29,692 nt of DNA, from the NCBI GenBank assembly GCA_910585135.1, contig CAJUEB010000005.1, forward strand, positions 1-29,692, in the 5' to 3' direction. The notes under the pieces are model-generated. The model ran no database searches. It was given only the letters and a program-made list of their open reading frames with translations, and was not told the origin of the DNA. Shown piece by piece: positions 1 to 7,801 of this stretch; position 1 is the stretch's first letter; every line of letters begins with the position of its first letter. This DNA comes from an uncultured Eubacteriales bacterium (GTDB lineage: Bacteria > Bacillota > Clostridia > Peptostreptococcales > Anaerovoracaceae). The position numbers and the translations under genes were made by a program.

Positions 1-153
1 ATCAAATTGTAGAAGAGTATTTCTCAAAGTGTAACATATGTCTTGACAACTAAGACCCATCAAGATATTTTTCGATGAAAATAACCTTGACAAATGGCAT
101 CTTGGGATGTGCTTTTTTATAAATCACCCATTTTTGCAAAATCGCTAACATCG

Positions 154-187
154 AGTAGCAAATGGCTTTTCCAAGCTGTTTGCTACT
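154..187 (+). repeat. Hairpin 1, 15-bp stem with 4-nt loop
   Basis: The left arm 154-168 pairs with 173-187 around the loop TTCC. The outer nine pairs are perfect (AGTAGCAAA with TTTGCTACT). Two of the inner pairs are G-U when read as plus-strand RNA and would be A-C mismatches on the minus strand, so the structure favours a plus-strand transcript. TTATTTTC follows, a weak terminator-like tail. Confidence 0.55.
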
Positions 188-273
188 TTATTTTCAAGCA
201 TTGCGGCTGTTTTCATGACCAATATAAGCACTTTTTCCCGATCTAAAGCAATCCGCCCGCTGAACCCATTGAA

Positions 274-317
274 AATGGAGTAGCACTTGCTGAAAAAAAC
301 GCAAATGCTACTCCATT
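274..317. repeat. Hairpin 2, 17-bp stem with one mismatch
   Basis: A perfect 12-bp inverted repeat (AATGGAGTAGCA at 274-285, complement at 306-317) is extended inward by one mismatch and four more pairs (287-290 with 301-304), leaving a 10-nt loop at 291-300. It repeats the GAGTAGCA word of the hairpin at 154-187. This could be a small structured intergenic repeat element or a structured RNA; no T-run follows. Confidence 0.55.
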
Positions 318-605
318 CATTACATTTTACATAAAATTCCATTTCAAACCTGCTGGTTGACTCTTATATTGCCTGCCCGTTGGCTATCATACTGTCTGCT
401 GGTTGACTCTCATGCTGCCCTGCATCTCCCGCAGAAAGCATCTGGCAGCACAGCATCAGAGACGAATCTGCTAAACCCAGCGCACAAGGAATATGCTATC
501 GAACATAATGCCGCCAAAAACTTCTGCCTACAATCCAAACATTCGAAAGCAAATTCCAGCGAAAAAGTGGATTTACAGCGCTAAAGACCGAAAACCCCGC
601 CAAGC

Positions 606-1934
606 TTAATCGTCGATCCCCAGCTCCGGCGGTTCCTGCTTCAAGCCCTTCGTCAGAACGAGCAGATAGATAATTCCCGCTACCGTCCATGCACAGCCTA
701 AGATAATCGCGAACCTGTCCAGATGTGCCAGAAGGTACAAGCAGAGAAGCGCACCCAGGATCGGGAAGATCAGATACAGGATCACACCTTTTGCCGACCG
801 CTCCTTCTGCTTTACAAAATACTGTGCAATTACAGAAAGATTGACAAAGAAGAAGGCAACAAAGCCGCCGAAATTGATATATGCCGTCGCTTTGGTCACA
901 TCAAGGAAAATGGCAAACAACGCTACCGCACCGATCAGGATGATCGCATTCATCGGCGTTTTCCTCGCATGGTGCAGCTTTCCAAAAAGCTTCTTCGGAA
1001 GCACACCGTCCCTGCCCATCGCATATAACAGACGCGCACCGCTTGCCTGTGCGGATAGACCTGCCGCAAACTGACCCACGATCGTACCGATCAGGAAGAT
1101 TGCACCGAAAACGGACGGAGCGACCTGTCTTGCGATTTCATACGCAGCATTATCGGGATTCGCATAGTCATACGACGGATGTACCAGATGCGTGAAATAA
1201 GTTACGACCAGGAAAATCGCGCCGCACGCGAGAAGCGTCAGGATGATCGCTCTCGGAATGTTCTTGGTCGGATCGATCGCATCCTCCGTAAATGTCGTCA
1301 AAGCATCAAATCCCAAGAAGCAATAGCACGCTGCCGCCGCTCCAGCCACGGTATAGCTAAAATCAATATCAGGATTATAAAACGGTGAAAAAGATGCCAA
1401 CGTCCCTTCGCCCATGCCTTCCGTGATCGCCTTGATCGTGAAAATCAGGAATGCGACGATGATGCCCACCTGAATTGCAACCATAATGAAATTAATCTTG
1501 CTTCCGACCTCTGCGCCGATGAAATTGATCAGCGATGTGATCACGATGAACCCAAGCAACCATACCCATGAAGGAACTGCCGGAACGGCTGCGCTCAAAT
1601 AGGACGCCCCGATCAACCAGATTGCCATCGGGAAGAAAACATAGCCCAAAAGCACGATCCAGCCAGCGATCACGCCAAGCTTGGAATTAATCGCCTTTCT
1701 CGTATATGTATAAGTAGAGCCGGCCGCCGGGTACGCCTTCGCCATATGCCCATAGCTTAACGCCGTAAACAGCATGGCAACGACAGCGAAACAGATCGAA
1801 CCTGATTCGACACCATGAGATGAGGTCGCAATCACACCATATATGGTATATGCGATCATCGGCGTCAGGAAAGCCACGCCAAAGACGACGAGGTGGCGCA
1901 GCTTCATAGTACGTTTTAACGTATTGTCGTTCAT
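606..1934 (-). CDS. APC-superfamily amino acid/amine permease (PuuP-like)
   Basis: A 442-residue polytopic membrane protein of the amino acid-polyamine-organocation (APC) family, expected to carry an amino acid or amine across the cytoplasmic membrane. About twelve hydrophobic segments run through the protein, with the APC-type first helix near residues 14-36 and the motif YPAAGSTYTYTRKA at about 68-81. The segment CYCFLGFDALTTFTEDA near residue 205-220 is typical of the family branch that holds the putrescine importer PuuP. The ATG at 1934 follows an AGGAGG site with suitable spacing. It lies 139 nt downstream of the amidohydrolase gene and probably belongs to its operon, so the two may take up and hydrolyse one substrate. 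The substrate cannot be read from the sequence; putrescine or an amino acid amide is a guess. Confidence 0.85.
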   Translation of the reverse strand: MNDNTLKRTMKLRHLVVFGVAFLTPMIAYTIYGVIATSSHGVESGSICFAVVAMLFTALSYGHMAKAYPAAGSTYTYTRKAINSKLGVIAGWIVLLGYVFFPMAIWLIGASYLSAAVPAVPSWVWLLGFIVITSLINFIGAEVGSKINFIMVAIQVGIIVAFLIFTIKAITEGMGEGTLASFSPFYNPDIDFSYTVAGAAAACYCFLGFDALTTFTEDAIDPTKNIPRAIILTLLACGAIFLVVTYFTHLVHPSYDYANPDNAAYEIARQVAPSVFGAIFLIGTIVGQFAAGLSAQASGARLLYAMGRDGVLPKKLFGKLHHARKTPMNAIILIGAVALFAIFLDVTKATAYINFGGFVAFFFVNLSVIAQYFVKQKERSAKGVILYLIFPILGALLCLYLLAHLDRFAIILGCAWTVAGIIYLLVLTKGLKQEPPELGIDD

Positions 1935-1981
1935 TTCAATTTCCTCCTGTTCTCAAACTTTAAATTTTATCAATACATCTC

Positions 1982-2066
1982 CCAATAGATTGTAACCTTT
2001 TCATCATCCGCCAATAGATTGAATGGCTTCTGGATGATATCAATGATTGTTCCTGTGATTTCACAG
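1982..2066. promoter_or_regulatory. Gap with 11-bp direct repeat and palindrome
   Basis: Between the amidohydrolase and permease genes the word CCAATAGATTG occurs twice, at 1982-1992 and 2011-2021, 29 bp apart (about three helical turns). A perfect palindrome CTGTGA-TT-TCACAG sits at 2053-2066. Spaced repeats of this kind suit a dimeric regulator, and a LuxR-type regulator is encoded two genes upstream. No -35/-10 pair could be assigned with confidence. Confidence 0.35.
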
Positions 2067-2073
2067 AAACATT

Positions 2074-2967
2074 TTACAGGAATGTCTTGTAAATATGCGG
2101 CCTGTAATCCGGCTCGCCAGTCAGATCCTTATCGACAAACAAACGCCTCGTCGCCAAAGAAAGATCGATGGTCTCAATGAACATACCCTCCTGGACATTA
2201 TCCTTATTTCCTGCGTAATAATGCAGGTTCGTCTCATAAAACGGCGTGATCTTTGGACCGATGATGCAGCTTCCGCCGCCGAAGTAATCCACGATATCCG
2301 TCCCGCACAGGTTCGCGCTGGCAACATAGATCGTATTGCACAAAACACCGTATTCCAGCGTCGGCGCATAGTAATCGATGAAGGCCTGGCGGCTTCCCTC
2401 TTTTGGAATTTCCTCCACCACGGCAGTCGGGTTCAAATACAGCCTGCTGCCCTGTCCGCAGTAATACCGCTGCAATTCCGGGAATTGATACGTATCGAAA
2501 CAGATGCCAACCGAAATCGGTCCCCATGGAGTATCGAACATAAACGGTTTATCGCCCTTTTCGCACCAGATGCTTTCTGTTTCAAACGGGTGCATTTTCT
2601 GGTAAGCGCCGATCACCCCTTCTGGTCCTACCGCCACTGCTGAATTGTACAGCGTGGCATCCGGTGTATCCACAAGCTTCTCCGCCATGCCAAAGACAGC
2701 GTAAATGCCGTATTTTTTTGTAATTTCCGCAATCGCCTGGCATGACGGGCCGCTGATCAGCTCCGCATTCTTGATTTTTTCCTGCTGCGGGATGTCTTCA
2801 TCTACATAGTAATCATATCCGAACAGGCACATTTCCGGGAACAAAACCAGATCCGCCCCCCGCTTTGCCGCTGCCTCTGCAAAACCGCACATCCTGGAGA
2901 GATTGCTCTCTTTATTCGCCGCATCTACCCTGAAATTAACGACAGCAACCGTGATAATGTCTTTCAT
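2074..2967 (-). CDS. Carbon-nitrogen hydrolase (nitrilase superfamily)
   Basis: A 297-residue cytoplasmic amidohydrolase that should cleave a non-peptide C-N bond of an amide or carbamoyl compound. The catalytic triad is visible: Glu45 in LFPEMCLFGYD, Lys124 in YQKMHPFE and Cys156 in GICFDTYQFPE. The length matches single-domain members such as N-carbamoylputrescine amidase and omega-amidases. The ATG at 2967 is preceded by AGGAGG (2973-2978 on the complement). The gene sits between a LuxR-type regulator and an APC permease on the same strand, which suggests a regulated uptake-and-hydrolysis unit for a nitrogenous compound. The specificity is not determinable from the sequence. Confidence in the family is high. 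Confidence 0.9.
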   Translation of the reverse strand: MKDIITVAVVNFRVDAANKESNLSRMCGFAEAAAKRGADLVLFPEMCLFGYDYYVDEDIPQQEKIKNAELISGPSCQAIAEITKKYGIYAVFGMAEKLVDTPDATLYNSAVAVGPEGVIGAYQKMHPFETESIWCEKGDKPFMFDTPWGPISVGICFDTYQFPELQRYYCGQGSRLYLNPTAVVEEIPKEGSRQAFIDYYAPTLEYGVLCNTIYVASANLCGTDIVDYFGGGSCIIGPKITPFYETNLHYYAGNKDNVQEGMFIETIDLSLATRRLFVDKDLTGEPDYRPHIYKTFL

Positions 2968-3109
2968 ATAAACCTCCTCATATCATCAAATATTTTTTAC
3001 CTCAAAATCCGAGGTTTTTCAGCCTTGCCATATCATCAGCTTGCTCCACATCTGCTGAGCAGCTGATCCATAACGCCCTATCGCGCCTCATTTCCCGCTT
3101 GTCTCTTCT

Positions 3110-3859
3110 TTATTGATTGCCAGATGCTTTGCAGATAAACTCGATCCGTGATTTCGAATCTGACTTTTCCAATATTTTAGAGACATGCTTTTTGACCGTG
3201 GATATCGTGATGCATTTTTCTTCGGCGATCTGCTCGTTTGAATATCCCCGCAGGATCATGGTGGCGACATCCTGCTCCGCATTCGTGAGAGCGTATTGAT
3301 GCGCAATATTGTCAAACAAAAACGCGTAATTAGAAGCCTTGAGTTCGATGTGAGGCTGGAAGATCCTGCAAATTTCCATTTCCCGCGCCGTGAAGTCCGT
3401 GTCCTTTTCGTTGCGAAACAAATCCAGCGAACCGATGCAAAATTCCCGGTTTTCGAGATTCCAGCGGAAATTGGTATCCAGGGAAATTTTCGTATGAGCC
3501 GGAGTCACATAATCGATGAAATACTCGGTCTCCTTCCGCTGTTCAAGGTCAAAGGCTTCTGTGCTTTTGATGATCACCTCTTTATTCGGCATCATCTTGT
3601 CCACCACATCATCGATATTGCAGTAATAGCGTTCGTAATCCGTCAGCTCCTTCTGGCTGAAACCCTGTCCGATGTAATCCTTTACCGTATCGTTTGCAGA
3701 AAGGTCATAAAAGTAGATACACGCTTTTTCATAAGGAATCAGTTTTTCGATATCGAGCAAAAAGCGGTTAAACGCCTTCAACACATCGCTTTCACTGTTC
3801 ATTTGCAAAATGGTTTCGTTAATTCTTTCCCAATCCTTCGTCCACAACTCCTGACTCAT
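3110..3859 (-). CDS. LuxR-family transcriptional regulator
   Basis: A 249-residue regulator. The last 60 residues form a LuxR/NarL helix-turn-helix: LTNAEQDVATMILRGYSNEQIAEE followed by the recognition-helix region TISTVKKHVSKILEK. The first 180 residues resemble a GAF-like sensory region rather than a receiver domain, since no phosphorylation-site pattern is seen. I take the ATG at 3859, which has AAAGGAC upstream and begins MSQELWTKDWERIN. The frame is open 38 codons further (to 3973), but that extension is compositionally poor. It is the first gene of a same-strand series with an amidohydrolase and an APC permease and probably controls them in response to a small ligand. The ligand is unknown. 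Confidence 0.85.
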   Translation of the reverse strand: MSQELWTKDWERINETILQMNSESDVLKAFNRFLLDIEKLIPYEKACIYFYDLSANDTVKDYIGQGFSQKELTDYERYYCNIDDVVDKMMPNKEVIIKSTEAFDLEQRKETEYFIDYVTPAHTKISLDTNFRWNLENREFCIGSLDLFRNEKDTDFTAREMEICRIFQPHIELKASNYAFLFDNIAHQYALTNAEQDVATMILRGYSNEQIAEEKCITISTVKKHVSKILEKSDSKSRIEFICKASGNQ

Positions 3860-4528
3860 ACACTGTCCTTTCCATATTATGAAGCTTCCTTCAAAAGCTA
3901 CCCTCCCTGAACCAAAGATCCCTAGCTGCCCGCCAAACGACCATTTCCGCTTGCGGCAGGAAATGAAATCCATAAAGGTTAAACGATTTCGTCTTTATCG
4001 GAATTCATCAAGATTCATTAAAAACCGGCAAAAGCATCTGATATCAATTCACCCCTCAACTTTGTTAATTATTATACTATCATGATTCTGCTTGCACTAT
4101 GGGTCTTGAGTACCATTTTTTTGATTTTTTTCTGCAAAACCCAGCGTTGCGGATTCCAAATGGCAGAACCATCGTATTCGCAAGGCGCTCATGCATCAAA
4201 TCAAACGAGTGGCAGCATCACAGAGGGGCAGATCAACAGAGAGCAGCTTGACAGGAAAACGGCAGCCACCAAAAAAACACAAAAAAGGCATCTCCCGACC
4301 ATGATCATCGATCAAAACCATCCATTGCGGTCATCGATCTAAAATCATAAAACAGATACCTTCCTCATATCAAATGTAATCAATTGTCACCTTACCACAG
4401 CACTTGCAAGAGCAAATGCAAACGGCAACTCACAGCGCTCATTCAGGGATCGCCCAATCAACCTTTTGTATAACACGCCCACTGTGTTCCAGGAGCGCCG
4501 ATCAACCAGCGCTTGCCCGGCAGCCCGC
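3860..4528. other. Long intergenic region between regulator and ung
   Basis: This 669-bp stretch has no supported gene. An open plus-strand frame at 4082-4342 (86 codons) has no ribosome binding site and no family resemblance. A TATAAT hexamer on the minus strand (4071-4076) could be the -10 box of the regulator gene, about 210 nt before its start, but no good -35 accompanies it. I see no clear terminator for the uracil-DNA glycosylase gene that ends at 4529. Confidence 0.4.
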
Positions 4529-5200
4529 TTATTCCGCAATCTTCCAATCGATCGGCTCTTGCCCCGTCGATACCAGAAAATCATTTGTCCGTGAGAAATA
4601 CTTGCCGCCCCAAAAACCATAATGCGCCGACAAAGGACTTGGATGCGCACCTTTGATAATGCAATGATTCGGATTGGTAACGAGCTTTTCCTTGGCCTTC
4701 GCATTATTTCCCCAGAGAATAAACACCATCGGCTGCTGCCTTTCGTTGAGCAGTTCAATAACCCTGTCAGTGAAGATCTCCCATCCCTTGCCGCGATGCG
4801 AATTGGCCTGGTTCTTCCTCACCGTCAGCGCCGTATTCAAAAGCAGCACCCCGTTATTTGCCCAGCTCTCCAAATTGCCATGGGCAGGCGGCGTTATCCC
4901 CAGATCATCAGCAAGTTCCTTAAAGATATTCACCAGGGACGGCGGCTGCGGCACGCCCTTCTGTACAGAAAAGCATAATCCATGTGCCTGCCCCGGCTGA
5001 TGGTACGGATCTTGACCTAAAATAACCGCCTTGACCTTTTCATATGGCGTAAATTTCAAAGCGTTAAAAATATCATACATATCGGGATAAATCACCCGGC
5101 TCTTATATTCACCGATCAAAAATTGCCGCAGTTTCAAATAATATTTTTTGTCGAATTCCCCCGCCAGAATTTCATCCCAGCTATTTCCTATATGAACCAT
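4529..5200 (-). CDS. ung: Uracil-DNA glycosylase, family 1
   Basis: A 223-residue DNA repair enzyme that removes uracil from DNA and starts base excision repair in the cytoplasm. All family-1 landmarks are present: GQDPYH at 62-67 with catalytic Asp64, PPSLVNIFKEL at about 86-96, LLLNTALTVR at about 119-128, and the minor-groove loop HPSPLSA at 186-192 with His186. The length is normal. The ATG at 5200 matches the usual N-terminus, but its ribosome binding site is poor. A weak TAGAAA lies exactly where a -10 box would give a leaderless start, without a good -35. It is transcribed divergently from the DUF6873 gene. Confidence 0.97.
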   Translation of the reverse strand: MVHIGNSWDEILAGEFDKKYYLKLRQFLIGEYKSRVIYPDMYDIFNALKFTPYEKVKAVILGQDPYHQPGQAHGLCFSVQKGVPQPPSLVNIFKELADDLGITPPAHGNLESWANNGVLLLNTALTVRKNQANSHRGKGWEIFTDRVIELLNERQQPMVFILWGNNAKAKEKLVTNPNHCIIKGAHPSPLSAHYGFWGGKYFSRTNDFLVSTGQEPIDWKIAE

Positions 5201-5387
5201 CTTATTTTTCTACATCCATTTCTCGTATCAGCTTTTTTATCGGATAGAAAATGCCATTTTGATATTTTCCATGCTGCAAAGAAGCACCTTGCAAAGCGTC
5301 TCCCAAAATCGGGTGCCATAAGCGACATATGTGCAAAAGACGCTCTGATTCCGCCTTGCACTCTTTTTTTCTTTATTATAAATTTTA

Positions 5388-5417
5388 TTTACAAAAATAG
5401 CAACAGCAAGATATACT
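5388..5417 (+). promoter_or_regulatory. Sigma-A promoter placing +1 at the ATG
   Basis: TTTACA (5388-5393), an 18-bp spacer and TATACT (5412-5417) form a good vegetative promoter. The ATG of the downstream gene starts at 5424, seven bases after the -10 box, so the predicted first transcribed base falls on or beside the start codon. No Shine-Dalgarno sequence precedes that ATG. Confidence 0.65.
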
Positions 5418-5423
5418 GAAAAC

Positions 5424-6263
5424 ATGAAAAGCGTTTACTTATCCGACCAGGCGGGAATGCCTTTAATTGAATATTTAAAAAGTCACGGCTTTGCGCCGCA
5501 GCTTCTAAATGGCAGCGGGATTCCGGTTTACGAGAAAGTCCGCAAGCACGCCGATATCCAGTTCTGCCGCATGGGCGTCTGGGAAAACATTCGTCTCTTT
5601 GCGGGAAATCCGCAAAAGCTGCAAGAAAGTTACCCGGGAAATATCCGCTACAATGCCATTTGCACCGGGAAATACTTCATCCACAATTTAAAATACACCG
5701 ACCCCAGCCTGCTGCAAGCTGCCCGCACATGGCATCAAGAGCAGTATCAGCAATGCGGGTCTTCTGCAAAGCTGCAAATGGTCGATGTGCCGCAAGGCTA
5801 TAGCCGTTGCTGCTGTATGCCTGTAGACGATACATCCTTTATCACTTCCGATCAGGGAATTGCCAAAGCGCTCTCTGCCCACGATGCCGATGTGCTGCTA
5901 ATCGAAAAAGGGCATATCCTGCTGCCTGGATTTGATTACGGCTTCATCGGCGGCTGCGGCGGCAATCTTCTCATCCCGCAATCCATTGATGAAAACAAAG
6001 CTCCGTCCGGTGAAAGTGAGCCTGCGCTTGCCAAAAATTTCGCCCAGCCTGACAGGCAATATGCTGATGCCATGCAGCCGCCACAAGCTCCGCACTTTAA
6101 AGCTGCACAAACCCAAACTGCCCGCACGATTGTTTTCAACGGCAATTTGGAAGCGCATCCAGACTATGAAAAAATCGCGGCCTTTTTATCTGACCGCGAT
6201 ATCGCGCTCGTATCTTTCAAGGACTTTCCCTTGATGGATATCGGCAGCATCCTCACAGAGTAA
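5424..6263 (+). CDS. DUF6873 family protein (predicted GME fold)
   Basis: A 279-residue protein of the DUF6873 family, which is predicted to adopt the guanidino-group-modifying-enzyme-like (GME) fold. The biochemical role of the family is not known to me. Family-like blocks are KHADIQFCRMG (41-51), NIRYNAICTGKYFIHNLKYTDP (split around 73-94), VPQGYSRCCCMPVDD (122-136), ITSDQGIAKAL (140-150), LLPGFDYGFIGGCGG (166-180) and VFNGNLEAHPDY (237-248). Residues 186-233 are a Gln/Pro/Ala-rich stretch inserted between the GFIGGCGG and FNGNL blocks, not expected from the family pattern. There is no ribosome binding site and the promoter sits at leaderless distance. The neighbours are divergent ung and a convergent deacetylase, so there is no operon context. 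Confidence 0.75.
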   Translation: MKSVYLSDQAGMPLIEYLKSHGFAPQLLNGSGIPVYEKVRKHADIQFCRMGVWENIRLFAGNPQKLQESYPGNIRYNAICTGKYFIHNLKYTDPSLLQAARTWHQEQYQQCGSSAKLQMVDVPQGYSRCCCMPVDDTSFITSDQGIAKALSAHDADVLLIEKGHILLPGFDYGFIGGCGGNLLIPQSIDENKAPSGESEPALAKNFAQPDRQYADAMQPPQAPHFKAAQTQTARTIVFNGNLEAHPDYEKIAAFLSDRDIALVSFKDFPLMDIGSILTE

Positions 6264-6373
6264 TTATCTGCCGACATAGCGGACGGATTCCACACAGAAT
6301 AACGGTGCGCCCACTGTTCTGTTTTTGACACGCTTTCTGTCCTGTTTAACAGATGCGGTTTGCCATCTGCCTC

Positions 6374-6391
6374 AGTGGCGCGCCCGCCACT
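6374..6391. other. GC-rich hairpin between convergent genes
   Basis: AGTGGCG (6374-6380) pairs with CGCCACT (6385-6391) across a 4-nt loop in the gap between the converging genes ending at 6263 and 6449. Neither side has a convincing T-run, so a role as terminator is only possible. Confidence 0.25.
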
Positions 6392-6448
6392 CCGCTTCAA
6401 ACATCCCATTTCAAGCTCTTCCGCTTCAACGCTACCCGTTTTCCTGCT

Positions 6449-7702
6449 TTACCGCTTTTGCTTTTGCTGCGTTTTCGGCGCTACCATGCCGATAAACCGC
6501 TCCAGGCTCTGCCCCTCAGACATTCTCACGCGCGGAAGCAGCATCGGATCATCACCTGGATAAGCTTTCCCGTACTCCGTCGTAACGGCACACAGGAAAC
6601 CAGCCTCTTCTACCATATCCCTGCTGCTGTTATTGTAATCGCCAAACGGATAAGCAAAGGCATTGCTGCTGCCGCAGATTTTAATCGAAGCGTTGAGATC
6701 CGCCAGTCCCTTTTCCTTTGACAACGCAGTGAAAATACCGCCATGCCCTATTTTACCGCCGCCTTTGTGCATATCGTGTGAATGCGATTCATAATCGACA
6801 TACTCGCTCTGATGGCTGGCGATTTTATTTTCACCGTCGTATGATGTAATCATAAAACAAGTCGCAGGGACTTTATATTTTTCCAGAACCGGGATGCCGT
6901 ATGTCAGGAAGCTGTCGGCTCCATCATCAAAACACAGCACGATGCTTTTTTCCGGCAAAAGCAGCTCACCGTCTATATATGCCCTGACCTCCTCCCAGCT
7001 CGGATAATAGTAGCCCTCTTCATTTAACCATGCAAGCTCCTCCGAAAGATCCTGCTGGCTGATGTAATTTCCATATCGCTTTTTCAAATCGTCAGGCGGA
7101 TCGTCCTCATCATAGACATAATGATACATACAGATCGGAAGCCCTGGGGATTTATAATCCGTATTGGGTGCGATCTTCACGATGCGCGATATCCTGGTGG
7201 TATTGCCCGCATCATCACTGACCGTATAATCTATAGTATGTCTTCCCGCCTTGTTAAAATCGAGATCCGATACGATAACGCGGTCTGAAATATCCTTTCC
7301 GTTCTCATCGTAAGCCTCATATCCCGGCTCTTCAAATTCTTCCCCAAGCAGCATTTCCGCCGCCCATTCCCCGTCCGTCAACATCAAACGCGGGTTCATC
7401 TCATTGCTTACGATCACCGTCCGCTCGGCAGTCAAGGTTCCCATCCGGTATTGCAGCACATATTCACCTGGCTTTTCGGTATCCACCTTGCCCGTTACCT
7501 TGACCTTACCAGAGATGTCCTTTCCGCCCTTTTTCGCTTCGATTCCCGGATCTTCATAGACCGAATACAGCCCTACTGTCATTTCATCAGAACCCTTGAG
7601 GGACAGCGAAAACTGCGTCGTATAATAGATAAAGATAAAAACCAGCATTCCTATCACTGCCAGCAATATGATTCCTATGCTTACCGCCATCTTATGCTTC
7701 AT
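6449..7702 (-). CDS. Membrane-anchored polysaccharide deacetylase with two Ig-like domains
   Basis: A 417-residue enzyme expected to remove N- or O-acetyl groups from a cell-envelope glycan outside the membrane. A short basic N-terminus and one transmembrane helix (about 8-28) are followed by two tandem Ig-like domains of the DUF5011 type (about 38-98 and 105-177, each with an EDPG/EEPGYEA-like block and KDIS). The NodB domain (about 188-400) carries ICMYHYV, the metal-site aspartates of CFDDG (259-260), HSH around 307-309 and AYPFGDYN (350-357). The Ig-like part probably spaces the catalytic domain away from the membrane. The ATG at 7702 has a modest GGAGCAGGG upstream. The gene is divergent from the radical SAM gene with a 99-bp gap. 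Confidence 0.88.
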   Translation of the reverse strand: MKHKMAVSIGIILLAVIGMLVFIFIYYTTQFSLSLKGSDEMTVGLYSVYEDPGIEAKKGGKDISGKVKVTGKVDTEKPGEYVLQYRMGTLTAERTVIVSNEMNPRLMLTDGEWAAEMLLGEEFEEPGYEAYDENGKDISDRVIVSDLDFNKAGRHTIDYTVSDDAGNTTRISRIVKIAPNTDYKSPGLPICMYHYVYDEDDPPDDLKKRYGNYISQQDLSEELAWLNEEGYYYPSWEEVRAYIDGELLLPEKSIVLCFDDGADSFLTYGIPVLEKYKVPATCFMITSYDGENKIASHQSEYVDYESHSHDMHKGGGKIGHGGIFTALSKEKGLADLNASIKICGSSNAFAYPFGDYNNSSRDMVEEAGFLCAVTTEYGKAYPGDDPMLLPRVRMSEGQSLERFIGMVAPKTQQKQKR

Positions 7703-7766
7703 GCCCTGCTCCGTATCTTCTCAATGCGCTTCGCCTGTGTTTCTTGCAATTTTTATTATCTTTAGT

Positions 7767-7795
7767 ATAACACAACACACCCTTTATGGTACAAT
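7767..7795 (+). promoter_or_regulatory. Extended -10 promoter placing +1 at the ATG
   Basis: ATAACA (7767-7772), a 17-bp spacer and TACAAT (7790-7795) preceded by TGG, an extended -10 element. The ATG of the radical SAM gene is at 7802, seven bases beyond the -10 box, and no Shine-Dalgarno sequence lies in between. This repeats the arrangement at 5388-5424. Confidence 0.65.
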
Positions 7796-7801
7796 AGAAA
7801 T

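Larger units (their letters stand above)
1..605. other. Intergenic stretch with hairpins, no convincing gene
   Basis: I see no convincing gene here. A minus-strand frame of 65 codons (145-342) is open but has only a weak CAGG-like ribosome binding site, resembles no family I know, and lies across two strong inverted repeats, so its openness may come from the repeats. The stretch holds two hairpins (154-187 and 274-317) that share the word GAGTAGCA, and a 15-bp direct repeat CTGCTGGTTGACTCT at 350-364 and 396-410. It lies downstream of the permease gene that ends at 606. No clear U-tailed terminator for that gene is visible. Confidence 0.5.

Noticed and set aside
145..342. 65-codon minus-strand frame
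   Set aside because: Weak ribosome binding site and no family match, and it crosses two strong hairpins; kept only as part of the intergenic description.
357..584. 75-codon plus-strand frame
   Set aside because: No ribosome binding site, no recognisable domain, and it begins inside a short direct repeat.
2053..2066. CRP-like site CTGTGA-TCACAG
   Set aside because: The half-sites are separated by 2 bp, not the 6 bp of a CRP site; kept only as a generic palindrome.
3002..3017. Small hairpin CCTC-GAGG followed by T-run upstream of the amidohydrolase gene
   Set aside because: Its stem is only about five pairs and the T-run is on the strand opposite to the local genes, so a terminator role is doubtful.
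4082..4342. 86-codon plus-strand frame with a hydrophobic N-terminus
   Set aside because: No ribosome binding site and biased low-complexity composition after the first 20 residues; no relatives recognised.
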